Shown here: one piece after another, positions 8,697-18,869 of the stretch
Numbering within the stretch: position 1 is the stretch's first letter
How the letters are laid out: each line of letters opens with the position of its first letter
From: Streptomyces minutiscleroticus
GTDB lineage: Bacteria > Actinomycetota > Actinomycetes > Streptomycetales > Streptomycetaceae
Length of the DNA: 46,943 bases
Direction: 5' to 3'
NCBI RefSeq assembly: GCF_014650875.1
Contig: NZ_BMVU01000051.1
Coordinates: 1-46,943, forward strand
Notes under the pieces: generated by a model
Database searches by the model: none
Told to the model about the DNA's origin: nothing
The model's input: only the letters and a program-made list of their open reading frames with translations
Made by a program: the position numbers and the translations under genes

Positions 8697-10072
8697 CACG
8701 ACGCCACCTCGCTCATCGCACGGCCGACGCCCCGGCGGCCGCCCCGGCCGTCCCGACCGTCCCGGCCGTCCCGACCGTCCTGGTCGTCCCGGTCGGTGCG
8801 GCCGGGCCCGGCGTCCTGACCGTCCCGGTCGTCCCGGCCGGGCAGGGGCGCGGCGAGCGGCACCTCCGCGACCACCCGGAACCGCCCGTCCCCGGCCGGT
8901 CCGGCCCGCAGCGTCCCGTCCACCGCGGACAGCCGCTCCTGGAGTCCGGCCAGGCCGGTCCCGGTACGCGTACCGCTGCCGCCGCCCGCGGCCTCCCCGG
9001 TCGGCGCCCCGTCGTTCTCGACCGTGAGGACGACACGGCCGTCCTCCGCCCGCAGGGACACCGAGCAGACCGCGGCGTCCCCGTGCCGCAGCACGTTCGT
9101 CGTGGTCTCGCGGACGACCCAGCCGAGCGCGGACTGCACCGGCGCCGGCAGCCCGGAGGCCGAGCCGGTCACCGTGCAGTCGATCCCGGCCGCGGCCAGG
9201 ACGCCGCGCGCGCCCGCGAGTTCGGCGGCCAGGTCGGCCTGGCGGTAGCCGCGCACCACTTCGCGCACCTCTTTCTGTGCCTCGTGCGCTATGCGCTGGA
9301 CCTCGATCATCTGCTCCACGGCCTCGGGCCGTTCGCGCCGCGCCAGTTGCACGGCGAGTTCGCTCTTGAGGGCGATCACGGCGAGGTTCCGCCCCATGAC
9401 GTCGTGCAGGTCGCGCCCGAAGCGCAGCCGCTCCTCGGCGACGGCGAGCCGGGTACGGGTCTCGCGCGCCTCGTCCAGGGCGTACACCGCGTCGAGCAGC
9501 CAGACGGAGAACGCGGCGGTGAAGGTGAGGAAACCGGCGGCGATCAGCACCGCCAGGGCCGTGATCACCGCGACCGGCCCGGGGAACCCGAGGGGGAACG
9601 ACACCGCCCCGGCGCCCACGGTCGCGCCGCCCACGATGTACAGCATGCGCCGCTTGTTCCGCGTCCCCAGCGCGAGCGTGCCGGTGCCGAATCCGATGAC
9701 GCCCACGAACAGAGCGGCGCCCGCGGACGCCGCGGAACCACCGGCGGTGTGCCGGTCCGTGCCCGCCAGCGTCATCCCCACGACGGCGGTCGCGGCCGTC
9801 GTCACGGCCACGGCCGCCGGCAGCCGGAGCGGCTGCGGCCTGGCGCCGCGCGTCCAGTCCAGGGCCCTGGACGAGGCCGCCGCGCAGAGCAGGGCGTGCG
9901 CGGACACCAGCCCGAACAGGGTCCAGGCCAGCGGCGCCGGGACGTTCCCGAAGGGAGGGAGGCCGAACGTGACCACTTCGATCACTCCGAAGGAGTGGAA
10001 CGACCACCGCGTGTACGACTCGACCTTCGCCGGTGTGCTCTTGCCCCGCCACACGCGGGCCGTCCTGCGCAT
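8696..10072 (-). CDS. Sensor histidine kinase, HisKA_3 type
   Basis: 458 aa. Five or six hydrophobic helices span about residues 25-195, followed by the dimerisation/phosphoacceptor segment with His223 in GRDLHDVMGRNLAVIALKSE and a HATPase domain with NVLRHGDA (N-box) and GTGLAGLQERL. The C-terminal 50 residues are a hydrophilic Asp/Gly/Arg repeat (RDGRDGRDG) without known function. ATG 10072 follows gaggaggg. The gene is 53 bases downstream of the permease gene and overlaps the regulator. The family autophosphorylates on His and passes phosphate to the regulator's Asp; membrane location suggests sensing of cell-envelope or lipid cues, which is inference. Confidence 0.92.
   Translation of the reverse strand: MRRTARVWRGKSTPAKVESYTRWSFHSFGVIEVVTFGLPPFGNVPAPLAWTLFGLVSAHALLCAAASSRALDWTRGARPQPLRLPAAVAVTTAATAVVGMTLAGTDRHTAGGSAASAGAALFVGVIGFGTGTLALGTRNKRRMLYIVGGATVGAGAVSFPLGFPGPVAVITALAVLIAAGFLTFTAAFSVWLLDAVYALDEARETRTRLAVAEERLRFGRDLHDVMGRNLAVIALKSELAVQLARRERPEAVEQMIEVQRIAHEAQKEVREVVRGYRQADLAAELAGARGVLAAAGIDCTVTGSASGLPAPVQSALGWVVRETTTNVLRHGDAAVCSVSLRAEDGRVVLTVENDGAPTGEAAGGGSGTRTGTGLAGLQERLSAVDGTLRAGPAGDGRFRVVAEVPLAAPLPGRDDRDGQDAGPGRTDRDDQDGRDGRDGRDGRGGRRGVGRAMSEVAS
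8735..8850 (-). repeat. GC-rich short-period repeat encoding the kinase tail
   Basis: Short units such as gtcccgaccgtcccggcc recur imperfectly with a 9-base period and encode the Arg-Asp-Gly repeat tail at the kinase C-terminus. Such DNA is slippage-prone; in-frame length variation is expected. Confidence 0.6.
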
Positions 10073-10125
10073 CCGACCGCTCCCTCCTCGTCCGCCGTCC
10101 CTGCCGTCGCGCCCGACCTGCTCGG

Positions 10126-10968
10126 TCAGCGCCGCGGCTCCCACCGGAACCACCGCTTCACAGCAAACACCGCGACCACCGTCCAGGCCATCGCCGTGGC
10201 GAGGGCGCCCAGAGCCTCGGACGCGGGCAGGTCGCCGGTCCAGCCACCGCGTATCAGCGTGATGATCGGCGTCAGGGGCAGCAGTTCGAGGACCGAGGCC
10301 AGCCGGTCGGGCATGACCTCCAGCGGTACGAACGTGCCCGAGCCGATCATGGACGCCAGCATCAGCGGCATCGCGGCCACCTGGGCGCCCTCCACGCTCC
10401 TGCTGAAGATCGCGGTGACCGCGGCGAGCGCGGGCCACATCACGAGGCCCAGCAGCAGCCCGAGCACGGCGAGGTGCGGGGCCGAGGGCGCGTCCAGGTC
10501 CAGGAGGAGCGCGCAGGCCGTGACGAGCACCAGGGACTGCACCAGGCCGATCGCGACGGCGGGCAGCGCGGCGCCCGCGAGGATCTCCGCGTCCCGCAGC
10601 TCGCCGGTGCGCAGCCGCTTGAAGACCAGGTCCTCGCGGCGTGCGGCGTACACGCTCACCATCGAGCTGTAGACCGCGAAGAGCAGCGAGAAGCCGATGA
10701 CGGACGGCAGCAGCATCGAGCCGACCGAGAGGCCCTGCTCCTCCAGGTCCACGCGGTCGATCGTGGAGTACACGCTGAACGGCAGCACGAGCGGCACGAA
10801 CAGGGCCGCGACGAGCGTGCCCTTGGTGCGCCCCAGCAGGACCAGCTCGGCGCGGGCCAGGGCGCGCATCCGGCCCAGGGCCGTGGTTCCGGCCGAGCCG
10901 TCCGCCGCCGGCGTCGTGCCCGGGCCTGTGCCGGTGGTGCCGGTGCCGGGACCGGTGGTGATGCTCAT
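10126..10968 (-). CDS. ABC-2 type transporter permease
   Basis: 280 aa with a Gly/Thr-rich start of about 30 residues and six predicted membrane helices between about 60 and 275, typical of ABC-2 family exporters (drug, lipid or polysaccharide export). MRALARAELVLLGRTKGTL is the usual cytoplasmic lead into helix 1. The ATG at 10968 overlaps the ATPase stop (ATGA, 10965-10968), proving coupling with that gene. The frame stays open upstream inside the ATPase gene but that is shadow. It would form the membrane half of the exporter. Confidence 0.92.
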   Translation of the reverse strand: MSITTGPGTGTTGTGPGTTPAADGSAGTTALGRMRALARAELVLLGRTKGTLVAALFVPLVLPFSVYSTIDRVDLEEQGLSVGSMLLPSVIGFSLLFAVYSSMVSVYAARREDLVFKRLRTGELRDAEILAGAALPAVAIGLVQSLVLVTACALLLDLDAPSAPHLAVLGLLLGLVMWPALAAVTAIFSRSVEGAQVAAMPLMLASMIGSGTFVPLEVMPDRLASVLELLPLTPIITLIRGGWTGDLPASEALGALATAMAWTVVAVFAVKRWFRWEPRR

Positions 10969-11954
10969 ACGGCGCTCTCCTTCTCCCGGGCCGTCCGCTC
11001 CGTCCGTTCCGCCGGGGGCGTCTGCCGGGACGCGTCGCGCGCTATGCGCAGGAACGCCTCTTCCAGGGAGGCCGACCGCACGTCGAGACCGCGCAGCTCG
11101 ATGCGGTTCTCCTCGGCCCACAGCAGCAGCTTCGTGGCCGCCCTCTGCAGCTCGTGCGTGCGCAGGACGACGCTCCGGCCGTTCGTCTCGTGCCCCGTGA
11201 CCCCCAGCGCCGGCAGCGGGGGGAGGTCGCCGAGGACGTACCCCTCCGGCAGGTCGAAGGAGATCCGCGACGGCTGGGAGGCGGTCACCTCGGCGGGCGT
11301 CCCCGAGGCCGCGATCCGCCCCTCGTGCATGATCGCGAGCCGGTCCGCCAGCCCTTCCGCCTCCTCCAGGTAGTGCGTGGTCAGCAGCACCGTCGTGCCG
11401 CCCTCGCGCAGCTCGCGCACCAAGTCCCAGGTGTCCTGGCGCCCTTCGGCGTCCAGACCCGTGGTCGGCTCGTCCAGGAACAGCACCTCGGGGCGGCCGA
11501 GCAGCGCGAGCGCCAGGTCCAGGCGCCGCCGCTCACCACCGGACAACTGCTTCACCCGGACACCGGCCCGCCGCCCCAGACCGACCAGGGACAGCGCCTC
11601 GTCCTGGGGCCGGGCGCCGCTCGTGCAGCCCGCCCACATCCGCACGGTCTCCGCCACGGTCAGCTCGGACGGGAAACCGCCCTCCTGGAGCATCACGCCG
11701 ATACGGGGCCGGACGGCCGCCCGTTCCGCGTACGGGTCGTGGCCGAGGATCCGCACCCGGCCGCCGGCCGGCGGCGCGAGTCCCTCCAGCAGTTCGACGG
11801 TGGACGTCTTCCCCGCGCCGTTCGTCCCCAGGAGGGCGAAGAGCTCGCCTCGCCCCACGGAGAAGGAGACTCCCCGTACGGCCTCGAACCCGCCCCCGTA
11901 GACGCGACGCAGATCCGTGACGTCAATCACGTGTTCGCGTTCGTTCGTGTCCAT
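10965..11954 (-). CDS. ABC transporter ATP-binding protein
   Basis: 329 aa. Walker A GTNGAGKT at 43-50, Q-loop in VMLQEGG near 90, signature LSGGE at 137-141, Walker B VLFLDEP at 157-163, and switch His in LLTTHYLEEAE. The C-terminal 100 residues form the extension common in drug-exporter ATPases (DrrA-like). It is the first gene of the operon and starts at ATG 11954. The only ribosome site seen is a weak gagaag. With the permease it forms a heteromeric exporter likely controlled by the two-component pair encoded next. Confidence 0.94.
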   Translation of the reverse strand: MDTNEREHVIDVTDLRRVYGGGFEAVRGVSFSVGRGELFALLGTNGAGKTSTVELLEGLAPPAGGRVRILGHDPYAERAAVRPRIGVMLQEGGFPSELTVAETVRMWAGCTSGARPQDEALSLVGLGRRAGVRVKQLSGGERRRLDLALALLGRPEVLFLDEPTTGLDAEGRQDTWDLVRELREGGTTVLLTTHYLEEAEGLADRLAIMHEGRIAASGTPAEVTASQPSRISFDLPEGYVLGDLPPLPALGVTGHETNGRSVVLRTHELQRAATKLLLWAEENRIELRGLDVRSASLEEAFLRIARDASRQTPPAERTERTAREKESAV

Positions 11955-11997
11955 GTGATCAGCTTCTCAGCCGATCCTCTGCCGGAGGCAGTGCGCG

Positions 11998-12025
11998 TTG
12001 TCATCGACCCGTATGACAAATGTCA
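11998..12025. promoter_or_regulatory. Candidate operator of the ABC/two-component operon
   Basis: TTGTCAT (11998-12004) and ATGACAA (12013-12019) form a perfect 7-bp inverted repeat with 8-base spacing; a third half-site TGTCA follows at 12021-12025. The site ends 44 bases from the ATPase start. Its minus-strand half ATGACA could also act as the -35 of a promoter with GAGGAT (11979-11974) as -10, spacing 19. Its form suits a dimeric NarL-family regulator such as the one encoded in the operon; this is inference. Confidence 0.5.
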
Positions 12026-12063
12026 GACGCGGTGCGGGGGCGCGGACGAAGGCGTACACGAAC

Positions 12064-12092
12064 AAGGCCCCGGTCACCAGGACCGGGGCCTT
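12064..12092 (-). terminator. Terminator of the tRNA-Gly pair
   Basis: Arms 12064-12075 and 12081-12092 (aaggccccggtc and its complement) with a 5-base loop, 8 bases past the 3' end of tRNA-Gly on the minus strand. The stem is almost identical to that after the other tRNA-Gly copy. Confidence 0.75.
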
Positions 12093-12100
12093 ACTTCCAG

Positions 12101-12173
12101 AGCGGACGACGAGGCTCGAACTCGCGACCTCAACCTTGGCAAGGTTGCGCTCTACCAACTGAGCTACGTCCGC
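12101..12173 (-). tRNA. tRNA-Gly(GCC), copy 2
   Basis: Identical over 73 nt to 7971-8043: acceptor GCGGACG, anticodon GCC in loop CTTGCCAA, T-loop GTTCGAGCC, no encoded CCA. It follows tRNA-Gly(TCC) on the same strand after 79 bases and is probably cotranscribed with it. Confidence 0.97.
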
Positions 12174-12252
12174 ATTGCCTCCGACCGGCTCTCACCGATC
12201 GGCGCGAGCACCACTCTACCTGATCCACAACAGTGGTCCGTAGACGATGCAG

Positions 12253-12324
12253 AGCGGGTGACAGGAATTGCACACTGCGCCTCCCCCTTGGAAAGGGGGT
12301 GTTCTGCTACTGAACTACACCCGC
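12253..12324 (-). tRNA. tRNA-Gly(TCC)
   Basis: 72 nt on the minus strand: acceptor GCGGGTG with CACCCGC, D-arm AGTTCAGTAGCAGAAC, anticodon stem CCCCC/GGGGG with loop TTTCCAA giving TCC, T-arm around GCAATTCC. It decodes GGA/GGG. First gene of the two-tRNA unit. Confidence 0.95.
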
Positions 12325-12374
12325 ATGTACTCCGTGAGGTGGGCCTTTCGGCCTCGCCCCTCGGCGTGCTCCAG

Positions 12375-12405
12375 ACTCTATCTGACCAGCGGGGGTGCTG
12401 CGCAA
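12375..12405 (-). promoter_or_regulatory. Promoter of the tRNA-Gly unit
   Basis: On the minus strand TTGCGC (12405-12400) and TAGAGT (12380-12375) are separated by 19 bases. TAGAGT is a perfect streptomycete -10. Transcription would start about 45 bases before tRNA-Gly(TCC). Confidence 0.55.
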
Positions 12406-12492
12406 GTCGGTTGTCTCCAGGGGATCGTGGAGGACGGGGGGCCGGCTCGCGGTCCGGCCGGGAAGTGTCCCGGTCCGCCCGGAACGCCCTCT

Positions 12493-12574
12493 CGGAGCGG
12501 GCCCGGAACGAACCCGGAGCGGGCCCGGAACGAACCCGGAGCGGGCCCGGAACGAACCCGGAGCGGGCCGAACC
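12493..12574. repeat. 22-bp tandem repeat, 3.7 copies
   Basis: Exact 22-bp units at 12493-12514, 12515-12536 and 12537-12558, then a shortened copy at 12559-12574. Core gagcgggcccggaacgaac. It sits in the 436-base gap between tRNA-Gly(TCC) and lsrL, which holds no other recognisable gene. No spacers are present, so it is a simple tandem repeat. Confidence 0.9.
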
Positions 12575-12760
12575 GGCCGCCCGCGGCTCCTCCGGACCGG
12601 CCCCGCACCACCCTTCCCCATGGCGGCCCGGCCGGGCGCCTCCCGCCTCACCGCGGGGAGAGCCGCCCGCCGAGCACCTGGTCACCGCGCCGCGCAGGGA
12701 GCCGCGCGCGCCGTGATGCGGACCCGCGCGCGCCGTGAAGAGGCGCGCGCCGGGCGTCTC

Positions 12761-13078
12761 TCACTGCGCCGCGGCGAAAGCCTCGTACACCGACTTCGGA
12801 ATCCGCCCGCGCACCGGCACCTCCATCCTGTGCGAGCGCGCCCACGCGCGGACGGCCGCCGGGTCGGGGGCCACGTCCGTCTGCCGGTACGTGCGCCCGG
12901 AGCGGGCCCGCTTGCGGCCGGCCTCCACGTAGGGGGCGAGGGCCTCCCGCAGTTTCTCGGCGTTGGCCGGGTTGAGGTCGATCTCGTACGACATGCCGTC
13001 CAGACCGAAGGCGATCGTCTCCGCCGCTTCCGAGCCGTCGATGTCGTCGAAGAGAGTGACCACGACATGCTGCGCCAC
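12761..13078 (-). CDS. lsrL: Lsr2-family nucleoid-associated protein, LsrL-like
   Basis: 105 aa. The N-terminal oligomerisation region (about 1-60: VVVTLFDDIDGSEA, FGLDGMSYEIDLN) and a C-terminal DNA-binding region (about 70-105: VRAWARSHRMEVPVRGRIPKSV) match Lsr2. The AT-hook-like loop that inserts in the minor groove is RGRI in VPVRGRIPKS. The GTG start at 13078 has gaaagga upstream. Streptomycetes carry Lsr2 and a paralogue LsrL; the position next to purS fits LsrL as I remember it. It should bind AT-rich DNA and silence or bridge it. The gap upstream is AT-rich for this genome, so self-binding is plausible. Confidence 0.9.
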   Translation of the reverse strand: MAQHVVVTLFDDIDGSEAAETIAFGLDGMSYEIDLNPANAEKLREALAPYVEAGRKRARSGRTYRQTDVAPDPAAVRAWARSHRMEVPVRGRIPKSVYEAFAAAQ

Positions 13079-13417
13079 GAATATCGGTCCTTTCGTGCGA
13101 CACCTTCGGAATCACGTCCGACGACGTGCCGGGATGCCGACTGTCCGGCTGCTTTCCAGAGCGTTCGGTGCAAAGTATCGGCTATTGCCTTTTTCCTTGT
13201 ACAGCGCTCGGGATTGAAATGTGTAGACCGACTAAATCCCCCCGCGCGGCCCGGGGCAATAGGGACTCGGCATCTTTCCCTGGATTTTCCGTGAAGGGGT
13301 CCCGCCCGATGTGCGGACGTGACGGGCATCACGTGCTTTCCTACGAGTCTACTCGCGTAGAGTTTTTGTGCGGGTAGTCTGAAGGAACCTGCTCAGCACC
13401 ACACACCGGGAGTGCCA
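13079..13417. other. Divergent lsrL-purS intergenic region, relatively AT-rich
   Basis: 339 bases without a gene, between the divergent lsrL and purS starts. The part 13180-13300 has A/T runs (ttgcctttttccttgt, gattgaaatgtgtag) rare in this window. Near purS, TAGAGT (13358-13363) followed by TTTTT and TAGTCT (13375-13380) are possible -10 elements; the first overlaps an imperfect palindrome (13341-13360). No -35 is convincing. Confidence 0.5.
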
Positions 13418-13684
13418 GTGGCACGCGTCGTAGTCGACGTCATGCTCAAGCCGGAGATCCTCGACCCCCAGGGCCAGGCGGTGCAGCGTGCACTGCCGCG
13501 CCTCGGTTTCGAGGGCGTCTCCGACGTACGTCAGGGAAAGCGTTTCGAACTCGAAGTGGACGGGCCGGTCGACGACGCCGCGCTCGCCCGCATCCACGAA
13601 CTGGCGGAATCCTTCCTCGCCAACACCGTGATCGAGAACTTCACCGTGAAGGTGGAGGAAGAGAAGGCGGAGGCCGGCGAGTGA
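13418..13684 (+). CDS. purS: FGAM synthase subunit PurS
   Basis: 88 aa small subunit bridging PurL and PurQ in the three-part formylglycinamidine ribonucleotide synthase; it helps channel ammonia from PurQ to PurL. ARVVVDVMLKPEILDPQGQAV is replaced here only by family-typical residues, and GVSDVRQGKRFELEV is the conserved core. GTG 13418 is chosen over GTG 13412 because gggag (13408-13412) is then 5 bases away and the protein begins MARVVVDV as in relatives. The stop overlaps purQ by 4 bases (GTGA). First gene of the purSQL operon. Confidence 0.93.
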   Translation: MARVVVDVMLKPEILDPQGQAVQRALPRLGFEGVSDVRQGKRFELEVDGPVDDAALARIHELAESFLANTVIENFTVKVEEEKAEAGE

Positions 13685-14357
13685 CCGCTCGTATTGGCGT
13701 CGTCACTTTTCCGGGAAGCCTCGACGACCGGGACACCCAGCGCGCGATCAGGCTCGCCGGCGCGGAGCCCGTGGCCCTGTGGCACAAGGACAAGGACCTC
13801 AAGCAGGTCGACGCCGTGGTGCTGTGCGGAGGCTTCTCCTACGGCGACTACCTGCGCGCCGGCGCCATCGCGCGCTTCTCGCCGGTGATGGAGCCCCTGA
13901 TCGAGCAGGCGAAGTCGGGACTGCCCGTCCTGGGCATCTGCAACGGCTTCCAGATCCTCACCGAGGCGCACCTGCTGCCCGGCGCGATGCTCGGCAACGA
14001 CCACCTGCACTTCATCTGCCGCGACCAGAAGCTGCGGGTGGAGAACGCGGACACCTCCTGGACCAGCGACTACGCGTCCGGCCAGGAGATCCACATCCCG
14101 CTGAAGAACATGGACGGGCGGTACGTCGCCGACGAGCGCACGCTCGACATGCTGGAGGCGGAGGGCCGGGTCGCGTTCCGTTACGTCGACTTCAACCCCA
14201 ACGGCTCCCTGCGCGACATCGCGGGCGTCACCAACGAGGCGGGCAACGTCGTCGGCCTGATGCCGCACCCCGAGCACGCCGTCGAGCCCCTCATCGGGTC
14301 CGGCCGCACGGACGGCCTCCCCTTCTTCACCTCGATCCTCAAGAAGCTGGTCAACGT

Positions 14358-14361
<4 letters not shown>
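13681..14361 (+). CDS. purQ: FGAM synthase glutaminase subunit PurQ
   Basis: 226 aa class I glutamine amidotransferase releasing ammonia from glutamine for PurL. The nucleophile Cys lies in PVLGICNGFQIL and the His/Glu pair in GLMPHPEHAVEP. The N-terminal RIGVVTFPGSLDDRD is typical of PurQ. GTG start overlaps the purS stop; its own end overlaps purL (ATGA, 14358-14361). The three subunits are therefore translationally coupled, matching their complex. Confidence 0.97.
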
Positions 14362-16616
<2,255 letters not shown>

Positions 16617-16637
16617 GCGGCCGGTCGTCGTACGCCC

Positions 16638-16673
16638 CTGAAGGCCCCGCCCGGCTCCGGGCGGGGCCTTCAG
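16638..16673 (+). terminator. Terminator of purSQL
   Basis: Arms ctgaaggccccgcccgg and its complement over 16638-16654 and 16657-16673 make a long GC-rich hairpin with a very short loop, directly after purL. No T-run follows. Confidence 0.8.
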
Positions 16674-17056
16674 CGGGGAGCGCTGGTTCTTCACGGGGGG
16701 CGGCGGGTGTGCTGCCGGGAAGCGGTCCGGTCTCCCCGGAGGACTCCATGCACCTGGTCGTGGGCCCGTCGTAGGCGGACCCCGCCCATCCCGCCGAACC
16801 GCTCGGCGGCGGTATCGCGGGGCCGGTCAGCGACACCGGGTGACACCGGGTCGCCGTCGGGCTCCCCTGCCCCGGAGGCGAGGCGGGCGGAGAGCCGGCC
16901 GAAGCGCTGTGGGCGCGGGCCCCGCCGAGGGAACCCGGCCGGGCGAACGGCGTCCACCACGCCGCGGCCGGCGAGATCCGCGGCTCCTCCGCCGCGACCG
17001 TCGCGTCCGGGCCGTGCCCCGCCGCCCCGCCCCGCGCAGGAACTACGCTCACCGCC
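16674..17056. other. Gap between purL and the DinB-like gene
   Basis: 383 bases. No frame has convincing coding bias and family similarity. The last bases hold TACGCT (17044-17049), a -10-like hexamer 7 bases before the next start, consistent with a leaderless mRNA. Otherwise I see nothing in it. Confidence 0.5.
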
Positions 17057-17854
17057 ATGTCACCGGCCAAGAAGCGTGCCCGCACCTACGATCCCGTCAA
17101 GACCCGTACCGCCGTGCTGACCCAGTTCGGGCACGTGCGGGCGGCCGTCCGCGACCTCACGGACGAGCAACTCGCGCTGCCCACCCGCCTGGGCGACTGG
17201 ACCGTGCGCGAACTCGTCGCGCACTTCGGCATGGTGTTCGCGGTGGTGGGCCGGCTGCTCGGCGAGCCCGAGCCCGTGAAGCGCGACGGGCTGCTCGCCG
17301 CGTGGCCGTTCGCGATCGCCGACGAGGCCCCCGCCATCGCCGGCGCCGCCCGCCTGCGGGCCGAACAGCACCCCGACCTCGACGCCTACCTCGCCGACGC
17401 CGAACGCGAGTTCACCGCGCACCTCGACACGCATCTCGGCGGCCGGCTGCTCCCCACCGGCGCGGGCGCCCTGTCGCTCGCCGACTACCTGGTCACCCGC
17501 ACCGTCGAACTCGTCGTCCACACCGACGACCTGAACGCCGCCGTGCCCGGCCTCGACGTGCCGTACGACCGCCAGGCCCTCGCCGCCGCCACCCGGCTGC
17601 TCGCCGACGCGCTCGCGGTGAAGGCGCCCGGCGCCTCCACGGAGGTCCGCGTTCCGCCGTACGCCGTGGTGCAGTGCGTGGAGGGTCCGCGCCACACCCG
17701 CGGCACCCCGCCGAACGTCGTGGAGACCGACCCGCTGACCTGGGTCCGGCTGGCGACGGGGCGTACGGAGTGGGCGGAGGCCGTGGCCGGTGCCCAGGTC
17801 GGCGCGAGCGGCGAACGCGCCGACCTGAGCGGCCTGCTGCCCCTGATGCGCTGA
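17057..17854 (+). CDS. Maleylpyruvate isomerase-like (mycothiol-dependent DinB superfamily) protein
   Basis: 265 aa. Residues about 20-190 form a DinB-like four-helix domain with the characteristic LGDWTVRELVAHFG (metal-ligand His) and VELVVHTDDLNAAV, as in the mycothiol-dependent maleylpyruvate isomerase N-terminal family. The C-terminal 70 residues resemble the small sterol-carrier-like domain often attached. Family members use mycothiol, the actinobacterial thiol, in isomerisation or transfer reactions; the substrate is unknown. ATG 17057 has no Shine-Dalgarno but a -10-like TACGCT 7 bases before. Neighbours give no pathway hint. Confidence 0.75.
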   Translation: MSPAKKRARTYDPVKTRTAVLTQFGHVRAAVRDLTDEQLALPTRLGDWTVRELVAHFGMVFAVVGRLLGEPEPVKRDGLLAAWPFAIADEAPAIAGAARLRAEQHPDLDAYLADAEREFTAHLDTHLGGRLLPTGAGALSLADYLVTRTVELVVHTDDLNAAVPGLDVPYDRQALAAATRLLADALAVKAPGASTEVRVPPYAVVQCVEGPRHTRGTPPNVVETDPLTWVRLATGRTEWAEAVAGAQVGASGERADLSGLLPLMR

Positions 17855-18011
17855 GGCCCGAGGGCCTGAAGGTGCCGAGGCCCGGCTCCCCTGACGCGCC
17901 GGGGTCCGCGAGGAGCACGTATGCGCAGCTCACGCCGGTGTGCCGGGGAGGACTTCGCGTCCTGTGCGGGGGAAAGGGAACCGATCACGCCGGTCGTTCC
18001 GTCGAAGCGGC

Positions 18012-18809
18012 ATGTACAGGCAACGTCTCACCCTCATCGCCCTGATCGTCCTCCCGTTGGCGGCGGCCTGCGGGAGCGAGCCGGCCGACAGCGGCCCGGC
18101 CGGCACGCGGCCGCGGCTGACCGGCGTCCAGTGGAAGGTGGACAGCGTCACCGTCGACGGCACCACGCACCGGGCCCCCGCCGGGGCCACGGTCCGCTTC
18201 GGCGAGGACGGCGGGGTGCGGGGGAACTACGGTTGCAACACGTTCTCCGCGAAGGCCGCCGTCGAGGGCGACCGCGTCGACCTCGGACAGGCGAAGGCGA
18301 CCCGGATGGCGTGCGAGAAGGAGCCCATGGGGTTCGAGCGGGTCCTCTCCCGCACGCTGGCCGCGGGCCCGCTGAGGGCCGACGCGAGGAACGACGGGGA
18401 ACTGACGCTCACCACCGACGGAGGCGACAAGGTGGACCTCAGCGCGGAGGAATCCGCTCCCCTGCTCGGCACGACCTGGGTGGTCGAGTCGCTCGGCTCC
18501 GGCAAGGGGGCCCGCTCCCTGCCGCGCGAGGCGGCCGGAAAGGCGTACCTGACCTTCGACGGGAAGGACGGCACGGTCGCCGGGAGCCTCGGCTGCAACC
18601 GCGTCTCCGCCAAGGCCACGGTCGGCGACGGCACTATCACCCTGGGGACCCCGACCACCACCCGGAAGATGTGCTCAGAGTCACTCATGGAGACCGAGAA
18701 AGCCCTCCTGGAGCTCTTCGACGGCACCGTCTCGTATGAGGTGGATCACCGCACCCTCACTCTGACCAGCGAAAACGGCAAAAGCTTCAGTGCTGTGGCG
18801 AAGGAGTGA
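18012..18809 (+). CDS. Lipoprotein with two META (HslJ-like) domains
   Basis: 265 aa. A lipoprotein signal MYRQRLTLIALIVLPLAAAC ends in the lipobox LAAAC with Cys20. Two META-type repeats follow, about 34-125 and 148-260; each starts with a W-x-V/E motif (VQWKVDSV, TTWVVESL) and contains GCN-type turns (NYGCNTFSAKA, SLGCNRVSAKA) and an MxCE/MCSE motif. META domains occur in heat-shock and envelope proteins without known catalysis. ATG 18012 is chosen for the signal peptide; the frame is open upstream and no clear ribosome site is seen. Extracellular, membrane-anchored. Confidence 0.85.
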   Translation: MYRQRLTLIALIVLPLAAACGSEPADSGPAGTRPRLTGVQWKVDSVTVDGTTHRAPAGATVRFGEDGGVRGNYGCNTFSAKAAVEGDRVDLGQAKATRMACEKEPMGFERVLSRTLAAGPLRADARNDGELTLTTDGGDKVDLSAEESAPLLGTTWVVESLGSGKGARSLPREAAGKAYLTFDGKDGTVAGSLGCNRVSAKATVGDGTITLGTPTTTRKMCSESLMETEKALLELFDGTVSYEVDHRTLTLTSENGKSFSAVAKE

Positions 18810-18833
18810 CGACAGATGTGAGCCATCCCCAAT

Positions 18834-18862
18834 TCGGACCAGTGGTCGATCTCGCCTACACT
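18834..18862 (+). promoter_or_regulatory. Candidate promoter of leaderless purF mRNA
   Basis: TTCGGA (18834-18839) and TACACT (18857-18862) are 17 bases apart, and the GTG of purF begins 7 bases after the -10. There is no Shine-Dalgarno sequence in front of the GTG. Transcription starting at the codon itself is therefore likely. Confidence 0.5.
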
Positions 18863-18869
18863 CGGTGGC

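Noticed and set aside
12493..12574. CRISPR-like array
   Set aside because: Units are directly adjacent with no unique spacers, so it is a plain tandem repeat. The same holds for 25515-25565.
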